Of a stretch of 64,000 nt of DNA, positions 25,924-34,034 are shown piece by piece. The stretch is taken from positions 193,246 through 257,245 of the forward strand of contig NZ_OY759856.1 in assembly GCF_963662805.1 (NCBI RefSeq), in the 5' to 3' direction. Position 1 is the first letter of the stretch; each line of letters opens with the position of its first letter. The DNA comes from an uncultured Cohaesibacter sp. GTDB taxonomy: Bacteria > Pseudomonadota > Alphaproteobacteria > Rhizobiales > Cohaesibacteraceae. The notes under the pieces were generated by a model. That model searched no databases. It was not told where the DNA came from and was given only the letters and a program-made list of their open reading frames with translations. Made by a program: the position numbers and the translations under genes.

Positions 25924-27487
25924 TCATGCAAATTCCACCCTGCACGAACCAGCTGGAAAGATGGCTGAGAGCATTCTGCGGCGTATGAAACAGCCACAGG
26001 CGCCAGCCCTGCCGGGTCTCGACCCACCAGTAATCCCGGATGCCCGACCGCCAGGCCGGATCCTCCCACCACCATTCGGGCGCGATCCGCTCCGGTCCCC
26101 GCGCCCGCTCCACGCTCAGATGCATGCGCCGCCAGCGAAACTGGGCCGGAGGCTCCCGGCGCGCGGCATCCTCCTGCGACGACAAAGGCAGCACGATCGG
26201 CTCGGGCGGAAACAGCAGCAAGGGCCGCGCCAGCCCCGAAATTGCACCCTTGCGCGGCCATTCCTTCACCGCCTCGCTGAAGGCCGCAGGTTGCAGAGAG
26301 AAGCCCAGTTCAGGGATATGGCTGTCGGCAGGCACGAACCGCAGCACATTCTCAAGCCCGATCCGACTGCCCAGCCGGGTGATGAGATCATCAAGCGGCC
26401 TCAGCACCCCCTTGTCCCCCGCCTGACCATCGGCAAGAGCCGGAGCCGCCAACTGCTCGTCCACCATCGGCTCGACCACCACGGCCTCAAGCCGCACCAT
26501 GTCGATGCCGAAGCCTGCGTCCACCTCGTCGACGCTGCGCTCGAACAGCGGCAGGATCCGGCCAGCCTCCCGCATGGGACGGGCCAGCCGCAGCTCCACC
26601 TGACTGGCCACCTGATCGAGCCGCCGCATGGTCAGCTGGAGCACTCGCGCCCCAGCCCCCTGCTCTTCAAGCTTGTCGCACAACCGGTCGAGCAGCTTTT
26701 CGGCCACGGCCATCACATCGGACGTGAGACCGATCGGCTCGGGCAGGCTCATCCGCACCCCATAATGAGGCGGCTCGGAGAGCGGAGAAATCGCTTCCTC
26801 CCGATGGCCAAACGCCTGATCAAGACGCATCAAGGGCTCAAGACCAAACCGGCGTGTCACCGTTGAGCGCGGCAAGGCATAAAGATCCTCGATTGTCCGA
26901 ACGCCAAGCCGCAACAGGCCGGTCACAATGCTGCCCTCAAGGCGCAGGGCCGCGACCGGCAATCCCCCGAGAAGCGAACGGCTCTTGCCCGGCGGGGCAA
27001 TCCGGCCCGAGAGGTCTTCTCCCGCGCCATGATGGGCAAGAGCCCAGGCCCCGCCACGGGTATCCGCCAACCCCAACCGCACCCCAAGCCCGGCCCGGAA
27101 CAGGCGCTCCCGCATGGTCTCGAGCAGGGACAGCTCTCCCCCGAACAGATGGGTCGAGCCGGTCACGTCGAGCACCAGACCATCCTCGCCCTCAAGCCCG
27201 ACCCAGGGGCAATAGCGCCCGGCCCAGCGCGCCAGCAGACGCAGGAAATGCGCATCCGCCTCGCGGTTGGCAGGCAGCGTCTGCAACGCGGGACACAGAG
27301 CCCGCGCATCGGCAAGGCCCATGCCGCGCTGGATGCCCTCCAGCTCCGCCCGCTCGTTGAGGCAGTAGATCCGATCGCTGTTACTCTGCTGCCACGTGAG
27401 CGCAAAGGGCGTCACCAGCGAGTGACGGCGCAGGACCCGGTCGCTCGCCAGCCTCGGAAACCACAATGACACGACGCGTCTCTGCAT
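25924..27487 (-). CDS. imuB: ImuB, Y-family-polymerase-like protein (frameshift near 3' end)
   Basis: Mutasome hub protein related to Y-family polymerases but probably catalytically inactive; it binds the sliding clamp and recruits ImuA and DnaE2. Begins MQRRVVSLWFPRLASDRVLR; has LEGEDGLVLDVTGSTHLFGG, LRLGVRTIEDLYALPRSTVT and a C-terminal IRDYWWVETRQGWRLWLFH. The given frame runs on to 25742, but if one of the two C residues at 25935-25936 is removed the protein ends FVQGEFA-stop at 25924, the usual ImuB ending, giving about 520 residues. The stop would then overlap a start region for dnaE2. The beginning lies inside the imuA 3' end. Confidence 0.9.
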
Positions 27488-28049
27488 CCCAAATGATGTC
27501 CCAATTGCCTAATGTTCCACTTTTGTTCTTTATAAGCTGCCAACGCTGAAGAGTCGAGTCACCCGATGCAAAAGCCGTTGGAAAGAAAGCAGGAAAGCGC
27601 CGCCCGGCGGCAGAAACCGGCGCACAATGCCAGCGGCTTTCGGCGGCATTGTTGCCCATGCCATCCCCGATCATCAGGATCCCGGTCGACCCGCCAGCCT
27701 CTGCTGCCAACTGCAACCGACGCCCCGCTGTGAAGGACAGCGGACGGGAGGCTTCGGCCACCACCACGGACACCGCCCCGGACCGCAGGGCTTCCTCGGC
27801 ACAGGCCTGCATCGACCTGTGATCGGGCACCCGCACCATCAACAACCGCCCGGGATCACAATAGGGCGCCAGCCCGGCGGGATTGAGCTGCTCGGCCCGC
27901 CAGTCCTCCACCAGCCACAGAGCCGTGCTCCTCCCCTCACGGGTTCTGAGGCCACAGGCAATCGCCGCAAACAGGGCTGCCCCATGCCCGGTCACCTCAT
28001 GCGCCCGCCCGGAGGCCAGAGGGTAGCACTCTGTAAAAAGACTCGTCAT
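27381..28049 (-). CDS. imuA: ImuA, SOS mutasome accessory protein
   Basis: 222-residue RecA/SulA-like accessory factor of the ImuA-ImuB-DnaE2 mutasome. Visible features: HEVTGHGAALFAAIACGLRT, ALWLVEDWRAEQLNPAGLAP, GRLLMVRVPDHRSMQACAEE, SVVVAEASRPLSFTAGRRLQ, ESRWHCAPVSAAG. The frame is open from 28082, but the ATG at 28049 (MTSLFTECYPLAS) is preceded by TGAGGTGTGTG and matches the family start. The last 35 codons overlap imuB in another frame (about 107 bp), an unusually long overlap that could be another indel effect. A LexA box lies just upstream. Confidence 0.85.
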   Translation of the reverse strand: MTSLFTECYPLASGRAHEVTGHGAALFAAIACGLRTREGRSTALWLVEDWRAEQLNPAGLAPYCDPGRLLMVRVPDHRSMQACAEEALRSGAVSVVVAEASRPLSFTAGRRLQLAAEAGGSTGILMIGDGMGNNAAESRWHCAPVSAAGRRFPAFFPTAFASGDSTLQRWQLIKNKSGTLGNWDIIWDAETRRVIVVSEAGERPGPAPSLAGDALCAHVAAE

Positions 28050-28065
28050 CACACACCTCAAATTA

Positions 28066-28080
28066 GAACATAAAGTGAAC
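28066..28080. promoter_or_regulatory. LexA (SOS) box upstream of imuA
   Basis: GAACATAAAGTGAAC is an exact match to the alphaproteobacterial LexA operator GAAC-N7-GAAC. It is 17 bp upstream of the imuA ATG, where it would cover the promoter of the imuA-imuB-dnaE2 cassette. Confidence 0.85.
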
Positions 28081-28301
28081 ATATCAAATCAGCCGGGCTC
28101 TGTCAGCTCACAAATTGTCAAGACTACGCAGCAAGATAAGTCAATTCTGCAATTCAAATTCCAAAGTCATGCAATACACGCATAAATGCCAAGCGAACTT
28201 GTCTCTACATAAATTCGGCAGAAAATGGCAGAATACCGGCGAAAACAAGCGATAGAAAACCAGACGCCAATCCGGCAGACCGACCATACGAGGCAAGAGC
28301 C

Positions 28302-28433
28302 ATGTTCGAAAAAAGCAACCCCATCTCCGCCGTTCTCTCGATCTTCAAAAACTTCGGCCATTCCGAACCGCGCGTTCATCCCAATCGCCGCGAATGGGAA
28401 GCCATGACCTTCTACCGCCGCGGCGAAGAATAG
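28302..28433 (+). CDS. Possible small protein, 43 residues, unrecognised
   Basis: Short reading frame starting MFEKSNPISAVLSIFKNFGH and ending in FYRRGEE. Codons strongly prefer C or G at the third position, as in neighbouring genes, and the product is basic with an amphipathic N-terminal half. The ribosome site (GAGGCAAGAGCC) is weak. No family recognised. It is isolated between imuA and the YaiI gene. The opposite strand is also open across it, so it could be chance. Confidence 0.35.
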   Translation: MFEKSNPISAVLSIFKNFGHSEPRVHPNRREWEAMTFYRRGEE

Positions 28434-28902
28434 AGAAACCGCGGCAAAGTCCGTGCGATGAGGCAACGAAGAGACTGTAACCGGCAGCCCCAAAAGGGAC
28501 CAAAGAGACACTCGCAAAGCTCTTGAGACCAACCTGCGACAATTAGTCATCAAGAGACGAAGAATAAGAAGTGCATACCCCCTTTTGGCCCACTTTTCTT
28601 CCTACAACGAAAGTATTACAGTCCATCTTGTAAGTGAGCCAACGAAGCCCCTTCCCGAAGGGGTCCCGTCATCTGTGACGGGGGGCCACCGGGTACCATG
28701 CAGCCTCCTCCCCGACCATGCGTGTAACTCGGTCCCGCCCGGATGACATTCATGCCTTGCCCCCGGCACATGCCGGGGACAGGGCATATTTCTTTTTGGG
28801 GCTCCTTTTATCCCGCCTTCAAAACCTGGATACGCTGGCTTGCACGACAAGGCCTCGCTATAGTCGCGCTCGATGCGTGATTTGCCAGCAATCGGAAGAG
28901 CC
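28434..28902. other. Intergenic region with a hairpin-rich block (possible structured RNA)
   Basis: No convincing gene. Within 28645-28810 several strong hairpins follow each other: CCCCTTcccgAAGGGG near 28649, CCCGTCAtctgTGACGGG near 28665, CCCGGCAcaTGCCGGG near 28761, and a possible closing stem GAAGCCCC (28645 on) with GGGGCTCC (about 28797-28804), followed by TTTTATCC. This could be a non-coding RNA or a processed leader. It did not match tmRNA, SRP RNA or RNase P motifs that I know. A TATAGT at 28859 may be the -10 of the following gene. Confidence 0.4.
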
Positions 28903-29364
28903 ATGACCCAGATCGAAATCCTCGTCGATGCCGACGCCTGCCCGGTGAAGGACGAAATCTACAAGGTGGCCGAACGCCATCGGGTTCCCGTCACGCTGGT
29001 CGCCAACCAGTTCATGAGGTTGCCACGAGATATCGAGGTAAGCTTCGTAAAAGTCGAGGATGGTCCGGACGCCGCCGATGATCACATCGTCTCGGTCGCC
29101 CACCCAGCAGCCGTCGTGGTGACGGCAGATATCCTTCTGGCCCAGCGCTGCCTTGAAAAGGGCGCCAGCGTCATCGGCACCACGGGAAAACCCTTCACCG
29201 ACAATTCCATCGGCTCGGCCGTCGCCATGCGCAATCTGATGGCGGATTTGCGCGATGGAGGAGAAATCGGCGGAGGCCCGCCACCCTTCTCCAAAGCGGA
29301 TCGCTCCCGCTTTCTCTCAAGCCTGCACGAGACGCTGGAAAAACTCCGCCGCGCGCAATCCTGA
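28903..29364 (+). CDS. YaiI/YqxD family protein (DUF188)
   Basis: 153-residue cytoplasmic protein of the UPF0178/DUF188 family, PIN-like fold, function unknown. Motifs: EILVDADACPVKDEIYKVAE at the start, FMRLPRDIEVSFVKVEDGPD, ADDHIVSVAHPAAVVVTADI, LLAQRCLEKGASVIGTTGKP, and NLMADLRDGGEIGGGPPPFS. I choose the ATG at 28903 (MTQIEILVDADACP) preceded by GGAAGAGCC; the frame is open 10 codons further upstream. Convergent with the sit operon, 21 bp apart. Confidence 0.9.
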   Translation: MTQIEILVDADACPVKDEIYKVAERHRVPVTLVANQFMRLPRDIEVSFVKVEDGPDAADDHIVSVAHPAAVVVTADILLAQRCLEKGASVIGTTGKPFTDNSIGSAVAMRNLMADLRDGGEIGGGPPPFSKADRSRFLSSLHETLEKLRRAQS

Positions 29365-29385
29365 TCGGCTCTCGGCACCTTGTGC

Positions 29386-30249
29386 CTATTCTCCCAGCTC
29401 AGACGCAAGAGTGCGCCGGGACATCCGCGCCGTCTGCCAAAGGGAAAAGACAAAGGCCAGAATGAACAGGACCGACATCACCAGAACGATGGTCGGCGCA
29501 GGCGCGCTGTCGAGGAAGAAGCTGAGATAGACCCCGAAGATCGACGAGCCAATGCCGATCACCAGCGCTATCAGCATCATGCCAGAAAAGGTTCGCGTCA
29601 ACAGATAGGCAATGGCGCCGGGTGCGATCAGATAAGCAATGGTCAGGATCAGGCCGACCGCCGTCAGTGAGCCGACCACCGTCAGCGAAATCATCGACAA
29701 CAGACCATAATGCAACAGCCGCACCGACAGCCCGATGGCCATGGCATGTTGAGGATCAAAAGCATGAGCCAGCAGATCCATCCGCTTGACCAGCACGAAG
29801 CCGCAGACGAGAAGGCCGATGAGGGTCACGGTCCAGAGATCCTCGGCGCTGACCCCGAGCATGTTGCCGTAAAGGATGTGATCGAGATGCACGTCCGTCT
29901 CGATCTTGAGATAGAGCACGAGCCCGAAGGCAAACATGCCGGAGAAGACGATGCCGAGAATCGTGTCTTCCTTGACCCGGCTGTTTTCCTTCAGCCACCC
30001 CGTCGACAGGGCGCAGAACATCCCCGCGCAGAACGCCCCCAGAATGAAGGGCAGATTGAAGATATAGGCAAGCACCACGCCGGGAAACACCGCGTGGGAA
30101 ATGGCGTCCCCCATCAGGGACCAGCCCTTCAGCACCACATAGCAGGACAGCAGCGCCATCGGGATCGCCACCAGTATCGAAATCAGGAACGCCGTCTGCA
30201 TGAAGGGGAACAGAAAGGGCATCGTCAAAACATCAAACCACTCGCTCAT
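29386..30249 (-). CDS. sitD: Manganese/iron ABC transporter permease SitD-like
   Basis: 287-residue membrane protein of the ABC-3 (ZnuB/MntC/SitD) permease family. It starts in MSEWFDVLTMPFLFPFMQTA; the family motif LKGWSLMGDAISHAVFPGVV lies near residue 45, followed by MFCALSTGWLKENSRVKEDT. It is the last gene of a sitABCD-like operon and overlaps sitC by 4 bp. Substrate Mn2+ and/or Fe2+ is inferred from gene order sitA-B-C-D, which is typical of alphaproteobacteria; a zinc role is possible. Confidence 0.9.
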   Translation of the reverse strand: MSEWFDVLTMPFLFPFMQTAFLISILVAIPMALLSCYVVLKGWSLMGDAISHAVFPGVVLAYIFNLPFILGAFCAGMFCALSTGWLKENSRVKEDTILGIVFSGMFAFGLVLYLKIETDVHLDHILYGNMLGVSAEDLWTVTLIGLLVCGFVLVKRMDLLAHAFDPQHAMAIGLSVRLLHYGLLSMISLTVVGSLTAVGLILTIAYLIAPGAIAYLLTRTFSGMMLIALVIGIGSSIFGVYLSFFLDSAPAPTIVLVMSVLFILAFVFSLWQTARMSRRTLASELGE

Positions 30250-31104
30250 GCCTCTGCCTCCAGCGCTTCGCGTGCCTTGCGGCGGGCAGCAAGCATGCCA
30301 TGCTTGGGAGCAACCACGAACACCACGAGGAAGATGAGGGTCTGAAGCACCACGATCCCCCCGCCGGTCGCCCCGTCGAGAAAATAGCTGATATAGGCTC
30401 CGAAGAAACTCGTCAGCGTACCGATCAGCACCGACGTTGCCACAAGCCGCGGAAAGCGGTCACAGAGCAGATAGGCCGTCGCGCCGGGCGTGACCACCAT
30501 GGCAATCACCAGAAAGGCTCCGACTGTCTGCAGGGCCGCCACGGTCGAGGCGCTGAGCAGGGTGAAGAACAGAATCTTCAGAGCCGTTGGATGAAGTCCG
30601 ATGGAACGGGAGTGGTTCTCATCAAAGAAGGTGACCATCAGGTCCCTCCACTTGACCAGCAGGATCCCGAGCGTCACCCCCGCCGATGATCAGCAATTGC
30701 AGACTGTCCGCATCTGTGATGGCCAGAATATTGCCAAGCACGATGGTCTGGATGTTCACCGAGGTCGGCGACAGGGAGACCATGAACAGCCCAAGGCCAA
30801 AAAAGGACGTGAAGATGAGCCCGATGATGGTGTCTTCCTTCAGCTTGGTGCGCTGGTTGAGAAACAGCATCGTGGTTGCCGCCAGCCCACCCGCCAGAAA
30901 GGCCCCGATCGAGAAGGGCAGCCCCAGCATGTAGGCCCCGGCAACACCGGGCACGATGGAATGGGACAGCGCGTCCCCGATCAGCGACCAGCCTTTGAGC
31001 ATCAGATAGGAGGACAGAAAGGCACAGATCGCCCCGACCAGCGCGCTGATGATCATGGCATTGCGCATGTAGTCGTAGGCAAAGGGTTCGAGCCAATAGT
31101 CCAT
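30246..31104 (-). CDS. sitC: Manganese/iron ABC transporter permease SitC-like (frameshifted)
   Basis: First permease of the importer, about 285 residues after correction. The N-terminal part starts MDYWLEPFAYDYMRNAMIIS with motif LKGWSLIGDALSHSIVPGVA; this frame ends out of register at the C5 run 30677-30681 (minus strand GGCGGGGGTGACG). Removing one G gives ...LLIIGG-VTLGILLVKWRDLM and joins to the second frame, which carries FFDENHSRSIGLHPTALKIL and ends at 30246. One homopolymer indel therefore explains the split. The ATG at 31104 lies 4 bp after the sitB stop; the frame is open upstream but into sitB repeats. Confidence 0.85.
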
Positions 31105-31108
31105 GCAA

Positions 31109-32056
31109 TCAGTCCCCTCGTCCCTTGTCCCCAGCGCCCTTGTCCCCAGCGCCCTTGTCTCCTGTGCCCTCGCCCGCCTCATCGGCTTCGCCATACAGCA
31201 CGAACGGGCGCTCGTCGTCGGTCAGGACCGTCACCTGCCGGGTATCGTTATCATCATGCAGCTCTTCGCCGGCAAGAATGAAGTGGCGCAGAACACCACC
31301 GAAGGCTTCTTCAAGATTAGCCTGAGTGAAGACATCCCGCGTCAATCCAAACGCCAGAACCGTGCGATTGACCAGCACCGTGCGGTCGCAGAATTCGGGC
31401 ACGGACCCGAGATTGTGGGTCGAGACAAGGATGATATGCCCCTCTGCCCGCAGATCCCTCAAAAGCTGGATGATCTGCTCCTCGGTCTTCACATCAACCC
31501 CGGTGAAGGGCTCGTCGAGCAGGATGACCTTGCCTTCCTGCGCCAGAGCGCGTGCCAGAAACACCCGTTTCTTCTGGCCACCCGACAGCTCCCCGATCTG
31601 GCGCTTGCGAAACTCCAGCATGTTGACCCGTCCCAGCGCCTCGTCAACCATCGCCCGATCCCGCCGCGATGGAATCCTGAGCCAGCCCATATGGCCATAA
31701 CGCCCCATCATCACCACATCTTCGACCAGCACCGGAAAATTCCAGTCCACATCCTCAGCCTGCGGCACATAGGCCACCAGATTGCGCCGCAAGGCTTCAC
31801 GCCCCGGCATGCCGAGAATGTCCACAGTTCCTCTGGCCAGCGGCACGAAGCCCATCAGGCCCTTGAACAAGGTCGACTTGCCCGACCCATTCACCCCGAC
31901 AAGGGCGGAAATGGACCCGCGAGGAAGGGAAAAGCTGGCATTGCTCAAGGCCGTATGGCCATTGCGGTAAGTCACCGTGATATCACGCGCCACCAGTCCG
32001 CCCTCATGCGCCACTCCGTCCTGTGCGTCTCCTTGATCACCTGTCATCAGCATCAA
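31109..32056 (-). CDS. sitB: Manganese/iron ABC transporter ATP-binding protein SitB-like
   Basis: 315-residue ATPase of the Mn/Fe/Zn importer: Walker A GVNGSGKST, Q-loop YVPQAEDVDWNFPVLVEDVV, signature LSGGQKKRVFLARALAQ, Walker B ILLDEPFTGVD, H-loop STHN. The VPQ-ED-V-DW-FP wording is typical of MntB/SitB rather than ZnuC. After the ATPase ends (about residue 260) there is a hydrophilic tail finishing in a repeated Gly-Ala-Gly-Asp-Lys motif, encoded by a 15-bp tandem repeat. Overlaps the sitA stop by 4 bp. Confidence 0.92.
   Translation of the reverse strand: MMLMTGDQGDAQDGVAHEGGLVARDITVTYRNGHTALSNASFSLPRGSISALVGVNGSGKSTLFKGLMGFVPLARGTVDILGMPGREALRRNLVAYVPQAEDVDWNFPVLVEDVVMMGRYGHMGWLRIPSRRDRAMVDEALGRVNMLEFRKRQIGELSGGQKKRVFLARALAQEGKVILLDEPFTGVDVKTEEQIIQLLRDLRAEGHIILVSTHNLGSVPEFCDRTVLVNRTVLAFGLTRDVFTQANLEEAFGGVLRHFILAGEELHDDNDTRQVTVLTDDERPFVLYGEADEAGEGTGDKGAGDKGAGDKGRGD
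31122..31166. repeat. 15-bp tandem repeat in the 3' end of sitB
   Basis: CCCTTGTCCCCAGCG twice in perfect tandem (31122-31136, 31137-31151) plus a degenerate third copy. It encodes Gly-Asp-Lys-Gly-Ala units at the SitB C-terminus and may vary in copy number by slippage without changing frame. Confidence 0.8.
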
Positions 32057-32946
32057 TCCATCAGTCCGTTGGCAATGGTCTCCGACGTCACCCTGAGGAG
32101 ATCGAGATAAGTGGGCACGGGCCCGTCAGCCTCCGAGAGCGAATCCACATACAGAACACCACCATAGCTGATGCCGGTCTCCTGCGCAGCCTGCCGCGCG
32201 GGTTTGTCCGAGACCGTGCTTTCGGAAAAGATCACCGGAATGCCCTCTGCACGGATGGTATCGATGACAGCCTTCACCTGTTTCGGCGTTCCCTGCTGAT
32301 CGGCATTGATGGGCCAGAGATACAATTCCTTCAGGCCAAAATCGCGGGCGAGATAACTGAAGGCACCCTCACTGGTGACCAGCCATTTCTTGCTCTCAGG
32401 GATGCCGGAAAGCGCCTCGCGAATAGGCTCGGCCACAGCGAGTATCTCGGCCTTGTAGGCCTCCGCATTGCGATTGTAATCCTCGGTATGGTCCGGATCA
32501 TGCTGCACCAGCGCCTTGCGGATATTCTCCACATAGACAACCCCATCGGCTGGCGACATCCATGCATGGGGGTTGGGCTTGCCTTCATAGGGTCCGCTGC
32601 CGATGGAGATCGGCTCAACCCCTTCGGACAGGATCACGCTCGGCACATCCCTGAGATTGTGAAAGAACTGCTCGAACCAGAGTTCGAGATTGAGCCCGTT
32701 CCACAGAATGACATCGGCTCCTTGCCCCCGGATCATGTCACGAGGGGTAGGTTGGTAATTATGGATTTCCGCACCCGGCTTGGTGATTGATTCCACCACC
32801 GCATGGTCCCCGGCCACATTGCGCGCCATATCGGCAAAGACCGTGAAGGTCGTCACCACCTTGATGGGCTTGTCAGCAGCAAGGGTCTGCGACGCCACCA
32901 GCAGGGCCGTGGCCAGCACACTCAAGACAATTCGCTTCACCCGCAT
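32053..32946 (-). CDS. sitA: Manganese/iron ABC transporter substrate-binding protein SitA-like
   Basis: Periplasmic cluster A-I metal-binding protein, 297 residues from the ATG at 32946, which follows AAGGGGAGATACAG and gives a signal peptide (MRVKRIVLSVLATALLVASQ, then TLA). The frame is open 56 codons upstream, but without sense. Metal ligands typical of the family: His in GAEIHNYQPTPRDM, His in KPNPHAWMSPADGV, Glu in VTSEGAFSYLARDF and Asp in the C-terminal VLYVDSLSEADGPVPTYLDL. There is no His-rich loop of the ZnuA kind, which favours Mn or Fe over Zn. First gene of sitABCD. Confidence 0.93.
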   Translation of the reverse strand: MRVKRIVLSVLATALLVASQTLAADKPIKVVTTFTVFADMARNVAGDHAVVESITKPGAEIHNYQPTPRDMIRGQGADVILWNGLNLELWFEQFFHNLRDVPSVILSEGVEPISIGSGPYEGKPNPHAWMSPADGVVYVENIRKALVQHDPDHTEDYNRNAEAYKAEILAVAEPIREALSGIPESKKWLVTSEGAFSYLARDFGLKELYLWPINADQQGTPKQVKAVIDTIRAEGIPVIFSESTVSDKPARQAAQETGISYGGVLYVDSLSEADGPVPTYLDLLRVTSETIANGLMD

Positions 32947-33039
32947 CTGTATCTCCCCTTCAAGAACGCTCTGACCAACGGCATCCACCAAAGATTGTAA
33001 TGGCATGCACCTCTCGCACAAACCATATCGGCGGCCATT

Positions 33040-33085
33040 TTCAAATGCAATTGCTTTTGAGAAGCATTCGCAACAAATTAATTTT
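33040..33085. promoter_or_regulatory. Possible Fur/Mur operator upstream of sitA
   Basis: Imperfect dyad AATTGCTT-TTGA-GAAGCATT inside TGCAATTGCTTTTGAGAAGC, bordered by CGCAA. It resembles, but does not exactly match, the Mn-responsive (Mur) boxes of alphaproteobacterial sit operons. Position about 95-135 bp before the sitA start. Confidence 0.35.
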
Positions 33086-33224
33086 ACCCTGTGCCCCAAT
33101 GCCTCCACATTCATCTGGGATCAGGAAATCTGACTATTTGGTACAGATGTCGCATATGACCGACATATATTTGCAGTCCATCGCGCGACAAAATAAGGTG
33201 ATCCGGAAGAAACCGGGCTATTCC

Positions 33225-34019
33225 ATGACAAGAGAAATAACCAGACCCCTGCATTCTCACGCCCCGAGCCAGCTGTGGCCTCGCATCCGCCTCACATGGC
33301 GGCAGGCTCTGCTGTCCGTCGCGGCCCTGTTTCTGACACTCGATCTGACCGTCAGTCTCAGCCTCGGTGCCCCGCCCTTCTCTACCAGTTTTCAGATTGT
33401 CGCCAAGAGCATCGCCAAGACCATCGGCCTCATCGAGCTCCGCGATGGCACCCTCGCCAATGATAAACGCCTTCTGCTGACGCTGGAAAAGCAGCTCCAG
33501 CCCCTTGATGTCATCGTCATTTCGGCCCCGTTCAAGGGCACGTCCTTCTTCACCCCCGGACGCAACACCCACATGGCCATCTGGCTTGGCAACGAGACGG
33601 ACTGGGCCAAACAGGGCTGGCGCGACATCCCCCGCCTCAAACCTCTGGCCGACGCCGTCGCCGAGGGACGCTCTGTGCTCCAGTCCGACAGGCATGGAAC
33701 GGGACTGTCGAGCCTTGATGACGTGCTAAACGCCGATGAGATCACCATCTTTCGTGCGACCCATCAGCGAGATGCAGAAATTCACTTTGACCGCGCGATC
33801 CAAAATATGGGAAAAGCCTATGACTATAATTTGGATGGACTCGACCACCAAACCCTGATCTGCACCGAGTTGGCGATGCTCATCTTTCCCGAGCTTAGAT
33901 CCAAGCCATCGAAACGTCTCGGTCGCCAGTTCATCCTGCCCGATGAAATGCTGCGAACACTGGAGCAAAGCGACCATTGGCAGAGCTGGTTTCATGCTGG
34001 GTCCACCGCCGACCGATAA
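33225..34019 (+). CDS. YiiX/YebB-like permuted papain-like amidase (C92 type)
   Basis: 264-residue protein. After an N-terminal hydrophobic segment (WRQALLSVAALFLTLDLTVS, a membrane anchor or signal) comes the permuted NlpC/P60-like domain: PLDVIVISAPFKGTSFFTPG, NTHMAIWLGNETDW with the probable catalytic His, and near the C-terminus LICTELAMLIFPEL with the probable catalytic Cys. The start is uncertain: I took the ATG at 33225 (MTREITRPLHSH); MTDIYLQS at 33156 is an alternative. Neither has a good ribosome site. The next gene, an RND transporter, starts 15 bp after the stop, so a three-gene operon is likely. Substrate (lipid or amide) unknown. Confidence 0.7.
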   Translation: MTREITRPLHSHAPSQLWPRIRLTWRQALLSVAALFLTLDLTVSLSLGAPPFSTSFQIVAKSIAKTIGLIELRDGTLANDKRLLLTLEKQLQPLDVIVISAPFKGTSFFTPGRNTHMAIWLGNETDWAKQGWRDIPRLKPLADAVAEGRSVLQSDRHGTGLSSLDDVLNADEITIFRATHQRDAEIHFDRAIQNMGKAYDYNLDGLDHQTLICTELAMLIFPELRSKPSKRLGRQFILPDEMLRTLEQSDHWQSWFHAGSTADR

Positions 34020-34034
34020 GGTATTTCCTGCTCC

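Noticed and set aside
28167..28553. Minus-strand open frame of 128 codons in the imuA-yaiI gap
   Set aside because: No ribosome site, Cys/Phe-rich composition, and opposite to a frame with better codon use.
28602..28904. Minus-strand open frame of 100 codons over the hairpin block
   Set aside because: Its sequence follows the hairpins rather than a protein pattern; codon choice unlike neighbours.
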